A stretch of 64,000 nucleotides of DNA from Streptomonospora wellingtoniae (GTDB lineage Bacteria; Actinomycetota; Actinomycetes; Streptosporangiales; Streptosporangiaceae). Made by a program: the position numbers and the translations under genes. The notes under the pieces were generated by a model. That model saw only the letters and a program-made list of their open reading frames with translations, made no database searches and was not told the origin of the DNA. The DNA is taken from positions 1 to 64,000 of the forward strand of contig NZ_JAVREK010000011.1 of NCBI RefSeq assembly GCF_031845375.1. The letters are read 5' to 3'. Shown here one piece after another: positions 18,748-27,639 of this stretch (positions are counted from its first letter, which is position 1; each line of letters starts with the position of its first letter).

Positions 18748-20873
18748 GCGGCACCGACGAGCGGGGCGCGGCCGGCGCCCCCGTCTCCCGCGAGTCCCTG
18801 CGCGAGGTCTTCGCCGACGAGGTGGTCACCCGCGCGCTTTCCCGCGACGTCCAGCTTCCGTACGGCGCCGGCAAGGCGGTGCTGATCACTCTGGACAACG
18901 GGCACGACCACACCAAGCCCAACACCTTCGGCCCGGCCGGGCTGCTCAGCCTCGACGACGCGATCGAGGCGGCGCGCGCCCGCACCGACATCGCCGCCGT
19001 GGCCGTCACCGGCAAGCCGTTCATCTTCGCCGTTGGCGCCGACCTGACCGGCGTGCCGCAGGTGCAGAACCGCGAGCAGGCTCTCGCGGTCGCCAAGCTG
19101 GGCCACGACGTCTTCCGCAAGCTCGGCGAACTGGACGTGCCCACCTTCGCCTTCGTCAACGGCGCGGCCATGGGCGGCGGCGTCGAGGCGGCGCTGCACT
19201 GCCGGTACCGCACCGTGTCCTCGGGCGTGCCGGCCTTCGCACTGCCGGAGGCGTTCTTGGGCCTGGTCCCGGGCTGGGGCGGCACTTACCTGCTGCCCAG
19301 GCTCATCGGTGCCGAGCAGGCGCTGAAGATCGTCGTCGACAACCCGCTGGCCCAGAACAAGACGATCAAGGGCCCCCAGGTGCGCTCGATGGGCATCGCC
19401 GACGCGATGTTCGAGCCCGCCGACTTCGTCGAGGAGTCGCTGCGCTGGGCCGCCCAGGTCGTCAAGGGCGAGATCGCGGTCGAGCGGCCTGCGGTCGACA
19501 CCGGCCAGGCCTGGGACCAGGCGATCGACAACGCCCGCTTCATGCTGGAGGGCAAGCTGCGCGGCGCGGCGCCGGCACCGGTGCGGGCTCTGGAGCTGGT
19601 CGCCGCCGCCAAGGACCGCACACGCGACGAGGGCTTCGCCGCCGAGGACGAGGCACTGGCCGACCTGATCATGAGCGAGGAGCTCACCGCCGGCCTCTAC
19701 GCCTTCGACCTCAACCAGAAGCGTGCGCGGCGCCCCGCGGGCGCGCCGGACACGTCGCTGGCCCGCCCGGTCGCCAAGGTCGGCGTCGTCGGCGCCGGCC
19801 TGATGGCCGGCCAGCTCGCCCTGCTGTTCGCCCGGCGCCTGGACGTGCCGGTGGTGCTGACCGACCTGGACCAGGATCGACTGGACCGCGGCGTGGGCTA
19901 CGTGCACGGCGAAGTGGACAAGCTGCTGGCCAAGGGCCGCGTCAGCGCCGACAAGGCCAACCGGCTCAAGTCCCAGGTCACCGGTTCGCTGACTATGGAC
20001 GCCTTCGCCGACGCCGACTTCGTCGTCGAGGCCGTCTTCGAGCGCATGCAGGTCAAGCAGGACGTATTCGCCCAGGTGGAGGCGGTGGTCTCGCCGGAGG
20101 CGGTGCTGGCCACGAACACTTCCTCGCTGTCGGTCACCGAGATGGCCGCGAAGCTGCGCCACCCCGAGCGGGTCGTCGGCTTCCACTTCTTCAACCCGGT
20201 CGCGGTGCTGCCGCTGCTGGAGGTCGTCCGCGGCGAGCACACCGGCGACGCGGCGCTGGCGACCGCCTTCGCCACCGCCAAGCAGCTGAAGAAGACGGCC
20301 GTGCTGTGCAAGGACGCGCCCGCCTTCGTCGTCAACCGGCTGCTCACCCTGTTCATGGGCGAGGTGCTCGGCGCCGTGGAGGAGGGCACCGAGCCCGAGG
20401 TGGCCGACCGCGCGGTGGCGCCGCTGGGCCTGCCGATGTCGCCGCTGATGCTGCTGCAGCTGGTGGGCCCCGCCGTCGCCCTGCACGTGTCGGAGACGCT
20501 GCGCGAGGCGTTCCCGGACCGCTTCGGCGTCTCCGGCCAGCTGCGTCGGCTCGTCGAGTCGGGCCGGACGGAGATCTTCGGGTCCGACCTCCAGATCGAT
20601 CCCGAGGTGCGGGAGATGTTCGCCGGCGGAGGCGACGGCGCCTCCGGCGAGGAGGAGATCAAGCAGCGGGCGCTGGAGGCGCTGGCCCGCGAGATCCGCA
20701 CCATGCTCGACGAGGGCGTGGTTGCCGAGCCGGCCGACATCGACCTCTGCCTGATCACCGGGGCGGGCTGGCCCTTCCATCTGGGCGGGATCACTCCCTA
20801 CCTGGACCGCTCCGGCATCTCGGAGAAGGTCAACGGGGCGAGGTTCCACCCGGACGGCCCGAAGGCGGTCTGA
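18744..20873 (+). CDS. fadB: 3-hydroxyacyl-CoA dehydrogenase / enoyl-CoA hydratase
   Basis: A 709-residue bifunctional enzyme that hydrates trans-2-enoyl-CoA and oxidises the 3-hydroxyacyl-CoA. The crotonase half occupies roughly residues 1-320 (AVTGKPFIFAVGADLTG; NGAAMGGGVEAALHC oxyanion region; PEAFLGLVPGWGGTY). The NAD-binding half begins at VGVVGAGLMAGQLA near residue 345 and contains ATNTSSLSVTEMA and VGFHFFNPVAVLPLLEVV, with the catalytic His in the latter. It overlaps fadA by GTGA. A strong hairpin follows at 20895. Confidence 0.95.
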   Translation: MSGTDERGAAGAPVSRESLREVFADEVVTRALSRDVQLPYGAGKAVLITLDNGHDHTKPNTFGPAGLLSLDDAIEAARARTDIAAVAVTGKPFIFAVGADLTGVPQVQNREQALAVAKLGHDVFRKLGELDVPTFAFVNGAAMGGGVEAALHCRYRTVSSGVPAFALPEAFLGLVPGWGGTYLLPRLIGAEQALKIVVDNPLAQNKTIKGPQVRSMGIADAMFEPADFVEESLRWAAQVVKGEIAVERPAVDTGQAWDQAIDNARFMLEGKLRGAAPAPVRALELVAAAKDRTRDEGFAAEDEALADLIMSEELTAGLYAFDLNQKRARRPAGAPDTSLARPVAKVGVVGAGLMAGQLALLFARRLDVPVVLTDLDQDRLDRGVGYVHGEVDKLLAKGRVSADKANRLKSQVTGSLTMDAFADADFVVEAVFERMQVKQDVFAQVEAVVSPEAVLATNTSSLSVTEMAAKLRHPERVVGFHFFNPVAVLPLLEVVRGEHTGDAALATAFATAKQLKKTAVLCKDAPAFVVNRLLTLFMGEVLGAVEEGTEPEVADRAVAPLGLPMSPLMLLQLVGPAVALHVSETLREAFPDRFGVSGQLRRLVESGRTEIFGSDLQIDPEVREMFAGGGDGASGEEEIKQRALEALAREIRTMLDEGVVAEPADIDLCLITGAGWPFHLGGITPYLDRSGISEKVNGARFHPDGPKAV

Positions 20874-20894
20874 CACCGCTCGCCCGGGCATCGG

Positions 20895-20922
20895 CCGGTC
20901 CCGCGCCCCGGCGCGGGACCGG
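20895..20922 (+). terminator. Strong hairpin after fadAB
   Basis: CCGGTCCCGCGCC (20895-20907) is perfectly complementary to GGCGCGGGACCGG (20910-20922), giving a 12-13 bp stem about 20 bases beyond the fadB stop. There is no T-run, as is usual in very GC-rich actinobacteria. Confidence 0.7.
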
Positions 20923-21062
20923 CACCGCCGGGAGGGCGCCGCCCACCGCGGACCGCAGCCCCCAAAGCGCAGCGCCCCCGCGGGTTCTCTCCCGCCCCTC
21001 CCCCGCTGCTCCCTACCGCGGCGCCCCCGCACGCAGCCGAGACGCACGGCGCTCGGGGACCT

Positions 21063-21632
21063 ATGCTGGTGGGCATGGCGGGCGCGACGGCAGACTTCGT
21101 CCTCACCAACCGCTTCCGCGTGACGTGGGAGGGGGCGTGGCTGGCTGTCGCCTGCACCGTGTTCACCGGCACCGGCATCGCCCTGATGCTGCGCGGCGGT
21201 CTGGTCGACGTCGCGATGGGCCTGCTGGCCGTCCTCGTGTTCGGCGGAGCGGGCATCGTCTCGGTAGCCCGCCTGCTCTCGCCGCGCCCCGTCCTGGTGG
21301 TCGACGGCGCGGGGGCGCGCTTCCCGGCGCCCTGGCCGCGCTCGGCCCGGGAGGACATCGTCCTGCCCTGGCGCGACGTGGCGCTGCTGCGGGCCTGCAC
21401 CCAGGTGGTGCCGCACCGCGGCGGCACGGTGAGCATGCACTACCTGGACTTCGTTCCCACCGACGAGGCCGACCGGCCCTTCCGCACACCGCCTCCCTGG
21501 CGCACCGACCACGCCGTGCGGGTGCGGCCCACCTGGGACCACAGCCTCGACGAGATCGTCGAGGCCGCGCACGCCCACCGGCCCGGGCTGCGCTTCGAGG
21601 ACCTCCGCGACCACCGCGGCGACCACGTCTGA
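21063..21632 (+). CDS. Hypothetical membrane protein with PH-like C-terminus
   Basis: A 189-residue protein I cannot assign. Two membrane helices near the N-terminus (WLAVACTVFTGTGIALML and VAMGLLAVLVFGGAGIVSVA) are followed by a soluble part with alternating strands (PVLVVDGAGARFPAPW; IVLPWRDVALLRAC) reminiscent of bacterial PH-type domains found after two helices. Start may be ATG 21063 or ATG 21075. It converges with the MMPL transporter gene, with which it need not be related. Confidence 0.65.
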   Translation: MLVGMAGATADFVLTNRFRVTWEGAWLAVACTVFTGTGIALMLRGGLVDVAMGLLAVLVFGGAGIVSVARLLSPRPVLVVDGAGARFPAPWPRSAREDIVLPWRDVALLRACTQVVPHRGGTVSMHYLDFVPTDEADRPFRTPPPWRTDHAVRVRPTWDHSLDEIVEAAHAHRPGLRFEDLRDHRGDHV

Positions 21633-21671
21633 GCGCCGCAGGCCTCCCGCGCGCCGGCGGCGCCCGCCGGA

Positions 21672-23897
21672 TCAGCCCACCCGCACCGGCTCGCGCTCGC
21701 GTTCGCGCGGCTCCTCCTCGACGGCCGCCTCGCCCTCGGTGATGCCGATCCGGTCGTGCAGACGGCGCAGCGGCGCGGGCAGCCACCAGTTGGACCGGCC
21801 CAGCAGACGCATGGTCGCCGGCACCAGCAGTGCGCGCACCAGCGTGGCGTCGACGACCACGGCCAGTGCCAACCCGATTCCCATGATCTTGAGGAAGAGC
21901 AGGTCGGAGGTGCCCATCGCGGCGAGCACGACGACCAGCAGCACGGCGGCGCTGGTGATGATGCCGCCGGTGCGCTGCAGGCCGGTGGCGACCGAGTGGG
22001 CGTTGCCGCCGGTGCGCGCGAACTCCTCGCGGACGCGGCTGAGCAGGAACAGCTCGTAGTCCATAGCCAGGCCGAACGCCATGATGACGATCAGCACGAT
22101 GAAGGTCGGGTCGATGGTGCCGACGGTGGTGAAGTCCAGCAGACCCGACAGGTGCCCCTCCTGGAAGCCCCACACGACCACGCCCAGCGAGGCGCCCAGC
22201 GAGAGGGCGCCCATCACCACGGCCTTGACGGGCAGCACCACCGAGCCGAAGGCCAGGAACAGCAGCACCAGCGTCACCGCCGCCACGAACACCAGGGTGG
22301 CGGGCAGGGCGTCGACGATCGCGGCGACGTTGTCGATCTGCATGGCGGCGGCTCCGCCCACGAGGACCTCGTCGGCGCCCTTCGGCGGTGCGGCGCCGCG
22401 GACGTCGCGCACCAGTTCGGAGGTGGCCGGGTCGTCGGCCGCACCCTTGTAGGCGACGGTGATGTGCGTCACGCCGTCCCCGGTGCGGGCGACCTCGGCG
22501 GCCTGTGCTCCCTCCAGGCGGCCCAGCCGGTCGGCGAAGCCGGACAGCGCCTCTTTGCCCGGGCCGCCGGTGACGGCGACGTCGATGCGCCCGATCCCTC
22601 CGGCCGGGAAGTCCTCGCGCAGCGACTCCATGGCCTGGCGGCTGCCGGACTCCTGGGGCAGGTAGCGCTGGTCGGTGGAGCCCAGCTCGGTGTAGGCCAG
22701 CGACGACGCGAAGACCAGCAGCACCGCGCCGACGGTGACCAGGTAGAGCGTCGGACGGCGCATCACGCTGTGGGCCAGACGCGCCCAGCCGCCCTGGCGG
22801 TGGCGGGCCTCGGGCGCGCCCTGCGCGCCGGCTTCTCGCAGCGCTGCGCGGCGCCGGCGGCGCCCGAAGAGGCGCAGCGCGTCGATGCGCCGGCCGGCGA
22901 CCGACAGCAGTGCAGGAAGGGCGACCAGGGCCGCCAGCACGTCGAACAGCACCACTGCGATGCCGCCCAGGCCGATGGAGCGCAGGATCGGCTGGGGGAA
23001 GAACAGCAGGCCGGCGAAGGCGATCATCACCGTGATCCCGGAGAAGGCGACGGTGCGTCCGGCGGTGGAGAGGGTGCGCGGCACCGCCTCCCGGACCTCG
23101 GCGCCGCGCGCCAACTCCTCGCGGAACCGGCTGACCATGAACAGCCCGTAGTCGATGGCCAGGCCCAGCCCCAGGATCGTGGCGACGTTGACGGCGAACA
23201 CCGAGACCTCGGTGACGTGGGTGAGCGCGCGCAGCAGGGTCAGCGAGCCCAGGATCGCCAATCCGCCGACGGCCAGCGGCATCAGCGCAGCGACCACGCC
23301 CCCGAAGATCGTCACGAGCAGCACGAGCAGTACCGGCAGAGAGATCAGCTCGGCGCGCACGACGTCGCTCTCGGCCTTGGCGGAGAGCTCCTGCTGGACG
23401 GCGACCTTGCCGCCGAGCCTCGTCTCCAGCGGCCCGGCGTCAAGCTCCTCCTTGACCACTTCGTAGTTGTGCATGCGCTCGGCGTCGGAGCCGCCGGCCA
23501 GCGTGATGGGCACATACGTCGCGTGCCGGTCCTCGGAGACCAGGATGCCGCGCTCGGTCCTGCCGAGGCCGTCGTCGAGATAGGTCTGCATCGACTTGAT
23601 GCGGTCGTCGGGCAGGTCCGAGCGCAGCTTCTCGATCTGGGCGGCGAACGAGGGGTTGTCGATGCGGATCTCGTCGCTGCGGTAGACGGCCACGACGTCG
23701 ACGGCGTCGTGGCCGAGTTCCTCCGCCAGCACCTCGCCCGCGCGGGAGGACTCGGCGTCGGGCGCCTCGAACCCGCCGTCGCTGACTGCGCCGAAGAGGC
23801 CGGTCCCCCAGAATGCGGAGAACGCGGCGAACAGCGCCGTGGCGGCGAGTACCGCGATTCGCCACCGGTAGCCGAAGCGACCCAGAGCTGCGAACAT
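21672..23897 (-). CDS. MMPL/RND-family transporter
   Basis: A 741-residue transporter of the MmpL type, with the two-fold RND layout: one N-terminal helix, a large extracytoplasmic loop (residues 40-180), five or six helices, a second loop (400-530) and again helices. Proton-relay and family motifs are visible as LGLAIDYGLFMVSRFREE and MAFGLAMDYELFLLSRVREE. Such proteins export lipids or drugs using the proton gradient. It is divergent from a TetR-family gene, its likely repressor. The last 20 residues are highly charged. Confidence 0.92.
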   Translation of the reverse strand: MFAALGRFGYRWRIAVLAATALFAAFSAFWGTGLFGAVSDGGFEAPDAESSRAGEVLAEELGHDAVDVVAVYRSDEIRIDNPSFAAQIEKLRSDLPDDRIKSMQTYLDDGLGRTERGILVSEDRHATYVPITLAGGSDAERMHNYEVVKEELDAGPLETRLGGKVAVQQELSAKAESDVVRAELISLPVLLVLLVTIFGGVVAALMPLAVGGLAILGSLTLLRALTHVTEVSVFAVNVATILGLGLAIDYGLFMVSRFREELARGAEVREAVPRTLSTAGRTVAFSGITVMIAFAGLLFFPQPILRSIGLGGIAVVLFDVLAALVALPALLSVAGRRIDALRLFGRRRRRAALREAGAQGAPEARHRQGGWARLAHSVMRRPTLYLVTVGAVLLVFASSLAYTELGSTDQRYLPQESGSRQAMESLREDFPAGGIGRIDVAVTGGPGKEALSGFADRLGRLEGAQAAEVARTGDGVTHITVAYKGAADDPATSELVRDVRGAAPPKGADEVLVGGAAAMQIDNVAAIVDALPATLVFVAAVTLVLLFLAFGSVVLPVKAVVMGALSLGASLGVVVWGFQEGHLSGLLDFTTVGTIDPTFIVLIVIMAFGLAMDYELFLLSRVREEFARTGGNAHSVATGLQRTGGIITSAAVLLVVVLAAMGTSDLLFLKIMGIGLALAVVVDATLVRALLVPATMRLLGRSNWWLPAPLRRLHDRIGITEGEAAVEEEPREREREPVRVG

Positions 23898-23938
23898 GTT
23901 CTATTCCCCATCGTCGGGCAACGTAGAGTGGGAGAAAC

Positions 23939-23988
23939 GTGAACACCGTTAGCGGATTACGACGTTCACCGGAGAACACGCTGTTCAC
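23939..23988. promoter_or_regulatory. Cluster of GTGAAC/GTTCAC half-sites between MMPL and TetR genes
   Basis: GTGAAC at 23939, GTTCAC at 23964 and 23983, and the perfect 13-base palindrome GAACACGCTGTTC at 23974-23986 fall within 50 bases of the 166-base divergent gap. This is the expected place for the TetR-type operator controlling both genes; the exact site is inferred. Confidence 0.55.
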
Positions 23989-24063
23989 GGTTCGCCTGAT
24001 CCGCCACACTAATCTCCTACACGGCCTCCCAGGACGCCCCGCGGGGGCCGAGAAGGACGGGGT

Positions 24064-24831
24064 TTGACCAGACAGCCCACATTTCACCAGGTAGAGGCCG
24101 CACCCTCGGGCACTCGGCGCGAACGGGTGCGCCAGGCCACATCGCGTGAGATCAAGGAGATCGCGCGGCGGCACCTGACCGCCCACGGGGCGTCGGGCGT
24201 GTCTCTGCGGGCCATCGCCCGCGAGATGGGCATGACCGCGCCCGGGCTGTACCGCTACTTCGCGAGTCTCAACCATCTGCTGGAGGCGCTGCAAGCCGAA
24301 CTCTTCGCCGAGCTCGGTGCCGCCGTGGACGCAGCGGAGGCCTCGCAGCCCGATTCCGACACCGACGGCCGCCTGCTGGCCGCGCTGCGCGCCGTGCGCG
24401 CGTGGGGACTGGCCAACCGGCCCGAGTTCGCGCTTCTGTTCGGCCCGGCCGGCACGCCGCCGGCCTCCTCACCCGAGGACAGTCCTGCCGCCGAGGCGGG
24501 CCAGCGCTTCGCGTCGACCTTCGTCGCCCTGTTCGACCGGCTGATCGCCGAGGGGCGCTTCACGGTCCCCGACGAGCCGGAGGCCTCGCCCGCCCTGTGC
24601 GCACAGTTGGACGCCTTCGCCAGCCTCACCGGCTTCAGCGGCGACCGCGCCTCCGCCGGCGCCATACGCGTGCTGCTGGGCTGCTGGGTGCGCTTCTACG
24701 GGATCGTGTGCATGGAGGTCTTCCAGCACCTGGGTTTCGTCTCCGACGACATGGAGACCCTCTTCGAGGCCGAGTTGCGCGACCTTGCCGCCGACCTGGG
24801 AGTGGCCTACCGCCCGCCAGACGCTCGCTGA
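24064..24831 (+). CDS. TetR-family transcriptional regulator
   Basis: A 255-residue regulator with the TetR helix-turn-helix at residues 18-65 (REIKEIARRHLTAHGASGVS, then AIAREMGMTAPGLYRYF) and a TetR_C-type C-terminal domain ending in FQHLGFVSDDMETLFEAEL, a layout common among actinobacterial WHG-domain regulators. TTG 24064 is used because AAGGA lies 7 bases upstream. Divergent placement suggests that it represses the MMPL transporter and itself; the inducing ligand is unknown. Confidence 0.9.
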   Translation: MTRQPTFHQVEAAPSGTRRERVRQATSREIKEIARRHLTAHGASGVSLRAIAREMGMTAPGLYRYFASLNHLLEALQAELFAELGAAVDAAEASQPDSDTDGRLLAALRAVRAWGLANRPEFALLFGPAGTPPASSPEDSPAAEAGQRFASTFVALFDRLIAEGRFTVPDEPEASPALCAQLDAFASLTGFSGDRASAGAIRVLLGCWVRFYGIVCMEVFQHLGFVSDDMETLFEAELRDLAADLGVAYRPPDAR

Positions 24832-25027
24832 GCCGCGACGAGCCCGCCCGCCGCCGCTCCCCGCCCGACCCGCGCACGCTTCCTCCACCCCGCCCGCGGC
24901 GCCCCTCCCCCCGGGGGCCGGGACCACGGCCCCGTGCGCTACGCTCCGCTGTGCGCCCGATTAGGGTTGTTGGTCACGCTTGCCCCCTCGCACAGCCGCA
25001 TAGCCGCACGACCGAGAAGAGTCCCCT

Positions 25028-26056
25028 GTGGAGCCCTCCCCTGACGGCGACCTCCCGCCGGGGCCCGGCAGCCCTTCTGCGCCGACCGTCCCCCGAGCGC
25101 CGCAGGCCGCGCCGTTCGCCGGGGCGCCGGGCGCGGCCGCGTGGCCCGTCGCCGAGCGGGTCGCGTACGGCCCGCCGCCGCGCCCGGACCGCACACCGGC
25201 GGTGTGGGTGGCCGTGGCCGCCGCCGCGCTCACCTCGGTGGCCACCTTCACAGTGTGCGTGCTGCTGGTGGTTCTCGCTCCCCCGCCGGAGCAGCCGCAG
25301 CCCGCACCGGCGGCCGCCGACCCCGCCCGGCACACCAGCGACGGGTTCTCCGCCCGCCCCGCCGCGGTCGAGGTGGACGTGACCGACCACCCGGCCTACG
25401 AACTGCCGGCCCCCGAGCCGGTGGAGTGCTCCCCGCCCGAGCTCGACCCGGATTCGGCCGACTCCTGGCGCGCCTTCAACGGCACGCTCTCGGAGTGCCT
25501 GGGCGAGCTGTGGCGGCCGCGGCTGGAGGAGCTGGGCCTTCGTGCCGTCGAGCCGGAGTTCCGGGTCACCCGCACCAACCCCGACGCCGGGTCCGGCGAG
25601 GAGGGGATGACCCTGGCCTACTACGAGGGCGAGCCGATGGCCGTCACCGTCGTACTCCCCAATGTCACCGAGCTGTCCGGTCAGGTGCCCCGGGCCGACC
25701 AGCGCGGCGTGTGGAGCCAACTGCTGGCCCACGAATACGGGCACCACGTGCAGCAGCTCGCCGGAATCCTGGACGTCAGCTATGCCTTGGAGCACGAGGC
25801 GCCCGACGAGGAGGCGCGGATGGAGGCCCTGCGCCGCACGGAGCTGCAGGCCGAGTGCCTGTCCGGGGTGGCCATGCGGGGTCTGGACGTCGGCGACGCC
25901 GAGATCGACCGGGTCGGCGGCTTCATCGGCAGCGGCAACGACCTGGACACCCACGGCTCGGGCGGCAACCGCCGCCACTGGTTCGACAGCGGTGCCCACC
26001 AGGACACCCTCGGCGCCTGCAACACCTACGCCGCGCCCGACTCCGAAATCCGCTGA
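25028..26056 (+). CDS. Neutral zinc metallopeptidase, membrane-anchored
   Basis: A 342-residue protein with a Pro-rich cytoplasmic N-terminus, one membrane helix (VAVAAAALTSVATFTVCVLL, residues 58-82) and an extracytoplasmic peptidase domain. The zinc motif HEYGHHVQ begins at about His235, followed by RTELQAECLSGVAM (third ligand Glu region) and GSGGNRRHWFDSGA, as in the putative neutral zinc metallopeptidase family (YpfJ-like). Substrate unknown. GTG 25028 is the only suitable start. It converges with the reductase gene downstream. Confidence 0.88.
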   Translation: MEPSPDGDLPPGPGSPSAPTVPRAPQAAPFAGAPGAAAWPVAERVAYGPPPRPDRTPAVWVAVAAAALTSVATFTVCVLLVVLAPPPEQPQPAPAAADPARHTSDGFSARPAAVEVDVTDHPAYELPAPEPVECSPPELDPDSADSWRAFNGTLSECLGELWRPRLEELGLRAVEPEFRVTRTNPDAGSGEEGMTLAYYEGEPMAVTVVLPNVTELSGQVPRADQRGVWSQLLAHEYGHHVQQLAGILDVSYALEHEAPDEEARMEALRRTELQAECLSGVAMRGLDVGDAEIDRVGGFIGSGNDLDTHGSGGNRRHWFDSGAHQDTLGACNTYAAPDSEIR

Positions 26057-26093
26057 GTGGGGCCGGGCCGCCGCGCGACGCGCCTCGGGCTCC

Positions 26094-27455
26094 TCACCGG
26101 CCGATGGCGCCGTACATGTCCGACCAGCTGCGCAGCTTGACGCGCTCGCCGCGACCCAGCGAGGCGCCGAGCTCGGCCTCGGCGGCGTCGATGCTCAGCC
26201 AGTCGCCGTAGTAGGCGACCTCGGCGCCGCTGCCCTGCAGCACGTCCTCGACCGGCTGCAGTCCGCCTGAGGGGGCCGCGGCGCGCAGCTCGCCGGCGTC
26301 GTCGAGGAGGCTGCGCACCGTGGCGGCCGCGTCCGACTTGTTGGTGCCGATCACGCCGGTGGCGCCCCGCTTGATCCACCCGGCGACGTAGTCGCCCGAG
26401 CGCACCCCGCCGTCGGTGCCCAGCACCCGGCCCTCGCTGTGCGGGACGGTGCGCGAGTCCTCGTCGAAGGGCACCCCCGGCAGCGGGATCCCCGCGTAGC
26501 CGATCGACCGGAAGACCATGCCGGCGTCGACCGTGTCGAAGGCGCCGGTACCGCGCAGGCGCCCTTCGCCGTCCAGCTCGGTCTCCTCCACCCGCAGGCC
26601 CGCGGTGCGCTCGGCGCCCAGGACCTCGGCCGGGCGCGCCCAGAACCGCAGCTCGATCGTGCGCGGGAGGTCGCGGGCGGGCCGCGCGGCCCACTCGGAC
26701 AGGATCTTCAGGTTGGTGCGCGCCGCGCGCGCGGCACCGAGCACGGCAGCGCCGTCGGGATCAACGTCGACCTGCTCGGGCCGCACCAGCACCTCGGCGT
26801 TGTCGAGCCTGCCGAGGTCCCGCAGCTCGGGCGCGGTGAACTTGGCCTGCAGAGGGCCGCGCCGGGCCACCAGGGCGATGCGCCGGATCTTGCTGGCGGC
26901 CAGCACGTCGAGCATGGGCTGGGGAACGTCGGTTCGGCGGAGCTCGTCGGCGCTCTTGGCCAGGATGCGCACGACGTCGATGGCGACGTTGCCCGCCCCG
27001 ACCACGGCGACCTCCTCGGAGTCGAGCAGGAAGGACTCGACTTCGGAGTCGGGGTGGCCGCAGTACCAGTTGACGAAGTCGGTCGCCGCAACACTGCCCG
27101 GTAGGTCCTCCCCGGGAACACCCATCCGGCGGTCGACGCTGGCGCCGGTGGCGTAGACGACCGCGTGGTAGGCGCGCGCCAGGCTCTCGCGGGTGAGGTG
27201 GCGCCCGAACTCGACGCCGCCGACGAAGCGCACGCCGGGACGCTCCAGCACCTCGCGCAGGGACCGCGCCACACCCTTGATCTTGAAGTGGTCGGGAGCG
27301 ACGCCGTAGCGCACCAAGCCGTAAGGGGTGGGCAGCCGGTCGACGATGTCGACGGCCACCTCTTCACGGCCCTGCCTGGTGAGCGCGTCGGCGGTGTAGA
27401 CGCCGGCGGGGCCGGAGCCGATCACCGCCACCCGCAGGGGGTCGGGAGTCGTCAT
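26094..27455 (-). CDS. fprA: FAD-dependent ferredoxin-NADP+ reductase (FprA type)
   Basis: A 453-residue flavoenzyme of the adrenodoxin-reductase type, passing electrons between NADPH and ferredoxins that serve cytochromes P450 and similar enzymes. The FAD motif VAVIGSGPAGVYTADAL opens the protein, followed by PTPYGLVRYGVAPDH, the NADP-binding VAVVGAGNVAIDVVRIL near residue 155 and the C-terminal GDYVAGWIKRGATGVIGTNK. ATG 27455 gives the canonical N-terminus; in-frame ATGs upstream are less likely. No ferredoxin gene adjoins it. Confidence 0.93.
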   Translation of the reverse strand: MTTPDPLRVAVIGSGPAGVYTADALTRQGREEVAVDIVDRLPTPYGLVRYGVAPDHFKIKGVARSLREVLERPGVRFVGGVEFGRHLTRESLARAYHAVVYATGASVDRRMGVPGEDLPGSVAATDFVNWYCGHPDSEVESFLLDSEEVAVVGAGNVAIDVVRILAKSADELRRTDVPQPMLDVLAASKIRRIALVARRGPLQAKFTAPELRDLGRLDNAEVLVRPEQVDVDPDGAAVLGAARAARTNLKILSEWAARPARDLPRTIELRFWARPAEVLGAERTAGLRVEETELDGEGRLRGTGAFDTVDAGMVFRSIGYAGIPLPGVPFDEDSRTVPHSEGRVLGTDGGVRSGDYVAGWIKRGATGVIGTNKSDAAATVRSLLDDAGELRAAAPSGGLQPVEDVLQGSGAEVAYYGDWLSIDAAEAELGASLGRGERVKLRSWSDMYGAIGR

Positions 27456-27567
27456 GGCCCCATTCTGACCCATGACCCCGGCATCGCGCTGCACTGCCGG
27501 CACGACCGGTTCCGGCGCCGCCGTCGCCTGTTCGGCCGCCGGACGGCGCCCGGGACCGGGCGGGTTC

Positions 27568-27594
27568 CCGGGATCCGGGATCCGGGATCCGGGA
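27568..27594. repeat. Short tandem repeat, unit CCGGGAT
   Basis: Nearly four head-to-tail copies of a 7-base unit (27568-27594) lie in the 184-base gap between fprA and dxs. A slippage-prone microsatellite; any effect on dxs termination or fprA expression is unknown. Confidence 0.8.
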
Positions 27595-27639
27595 AGAGCA
27601 CGGGAGGCGGCACGCCTTTCTGGCGCGGAACGGGGATTC

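Noticed and set aside
18660..21626. Very long open frame (988 codons) on the minus strand
   Set aside because: It runs antisense to fadB and neighbours and is His/Gly/Arg/Gln-rich without family motifs, as expected of the complement of GC-rich codons. The plus-strand genes have clear catalytic motifs.
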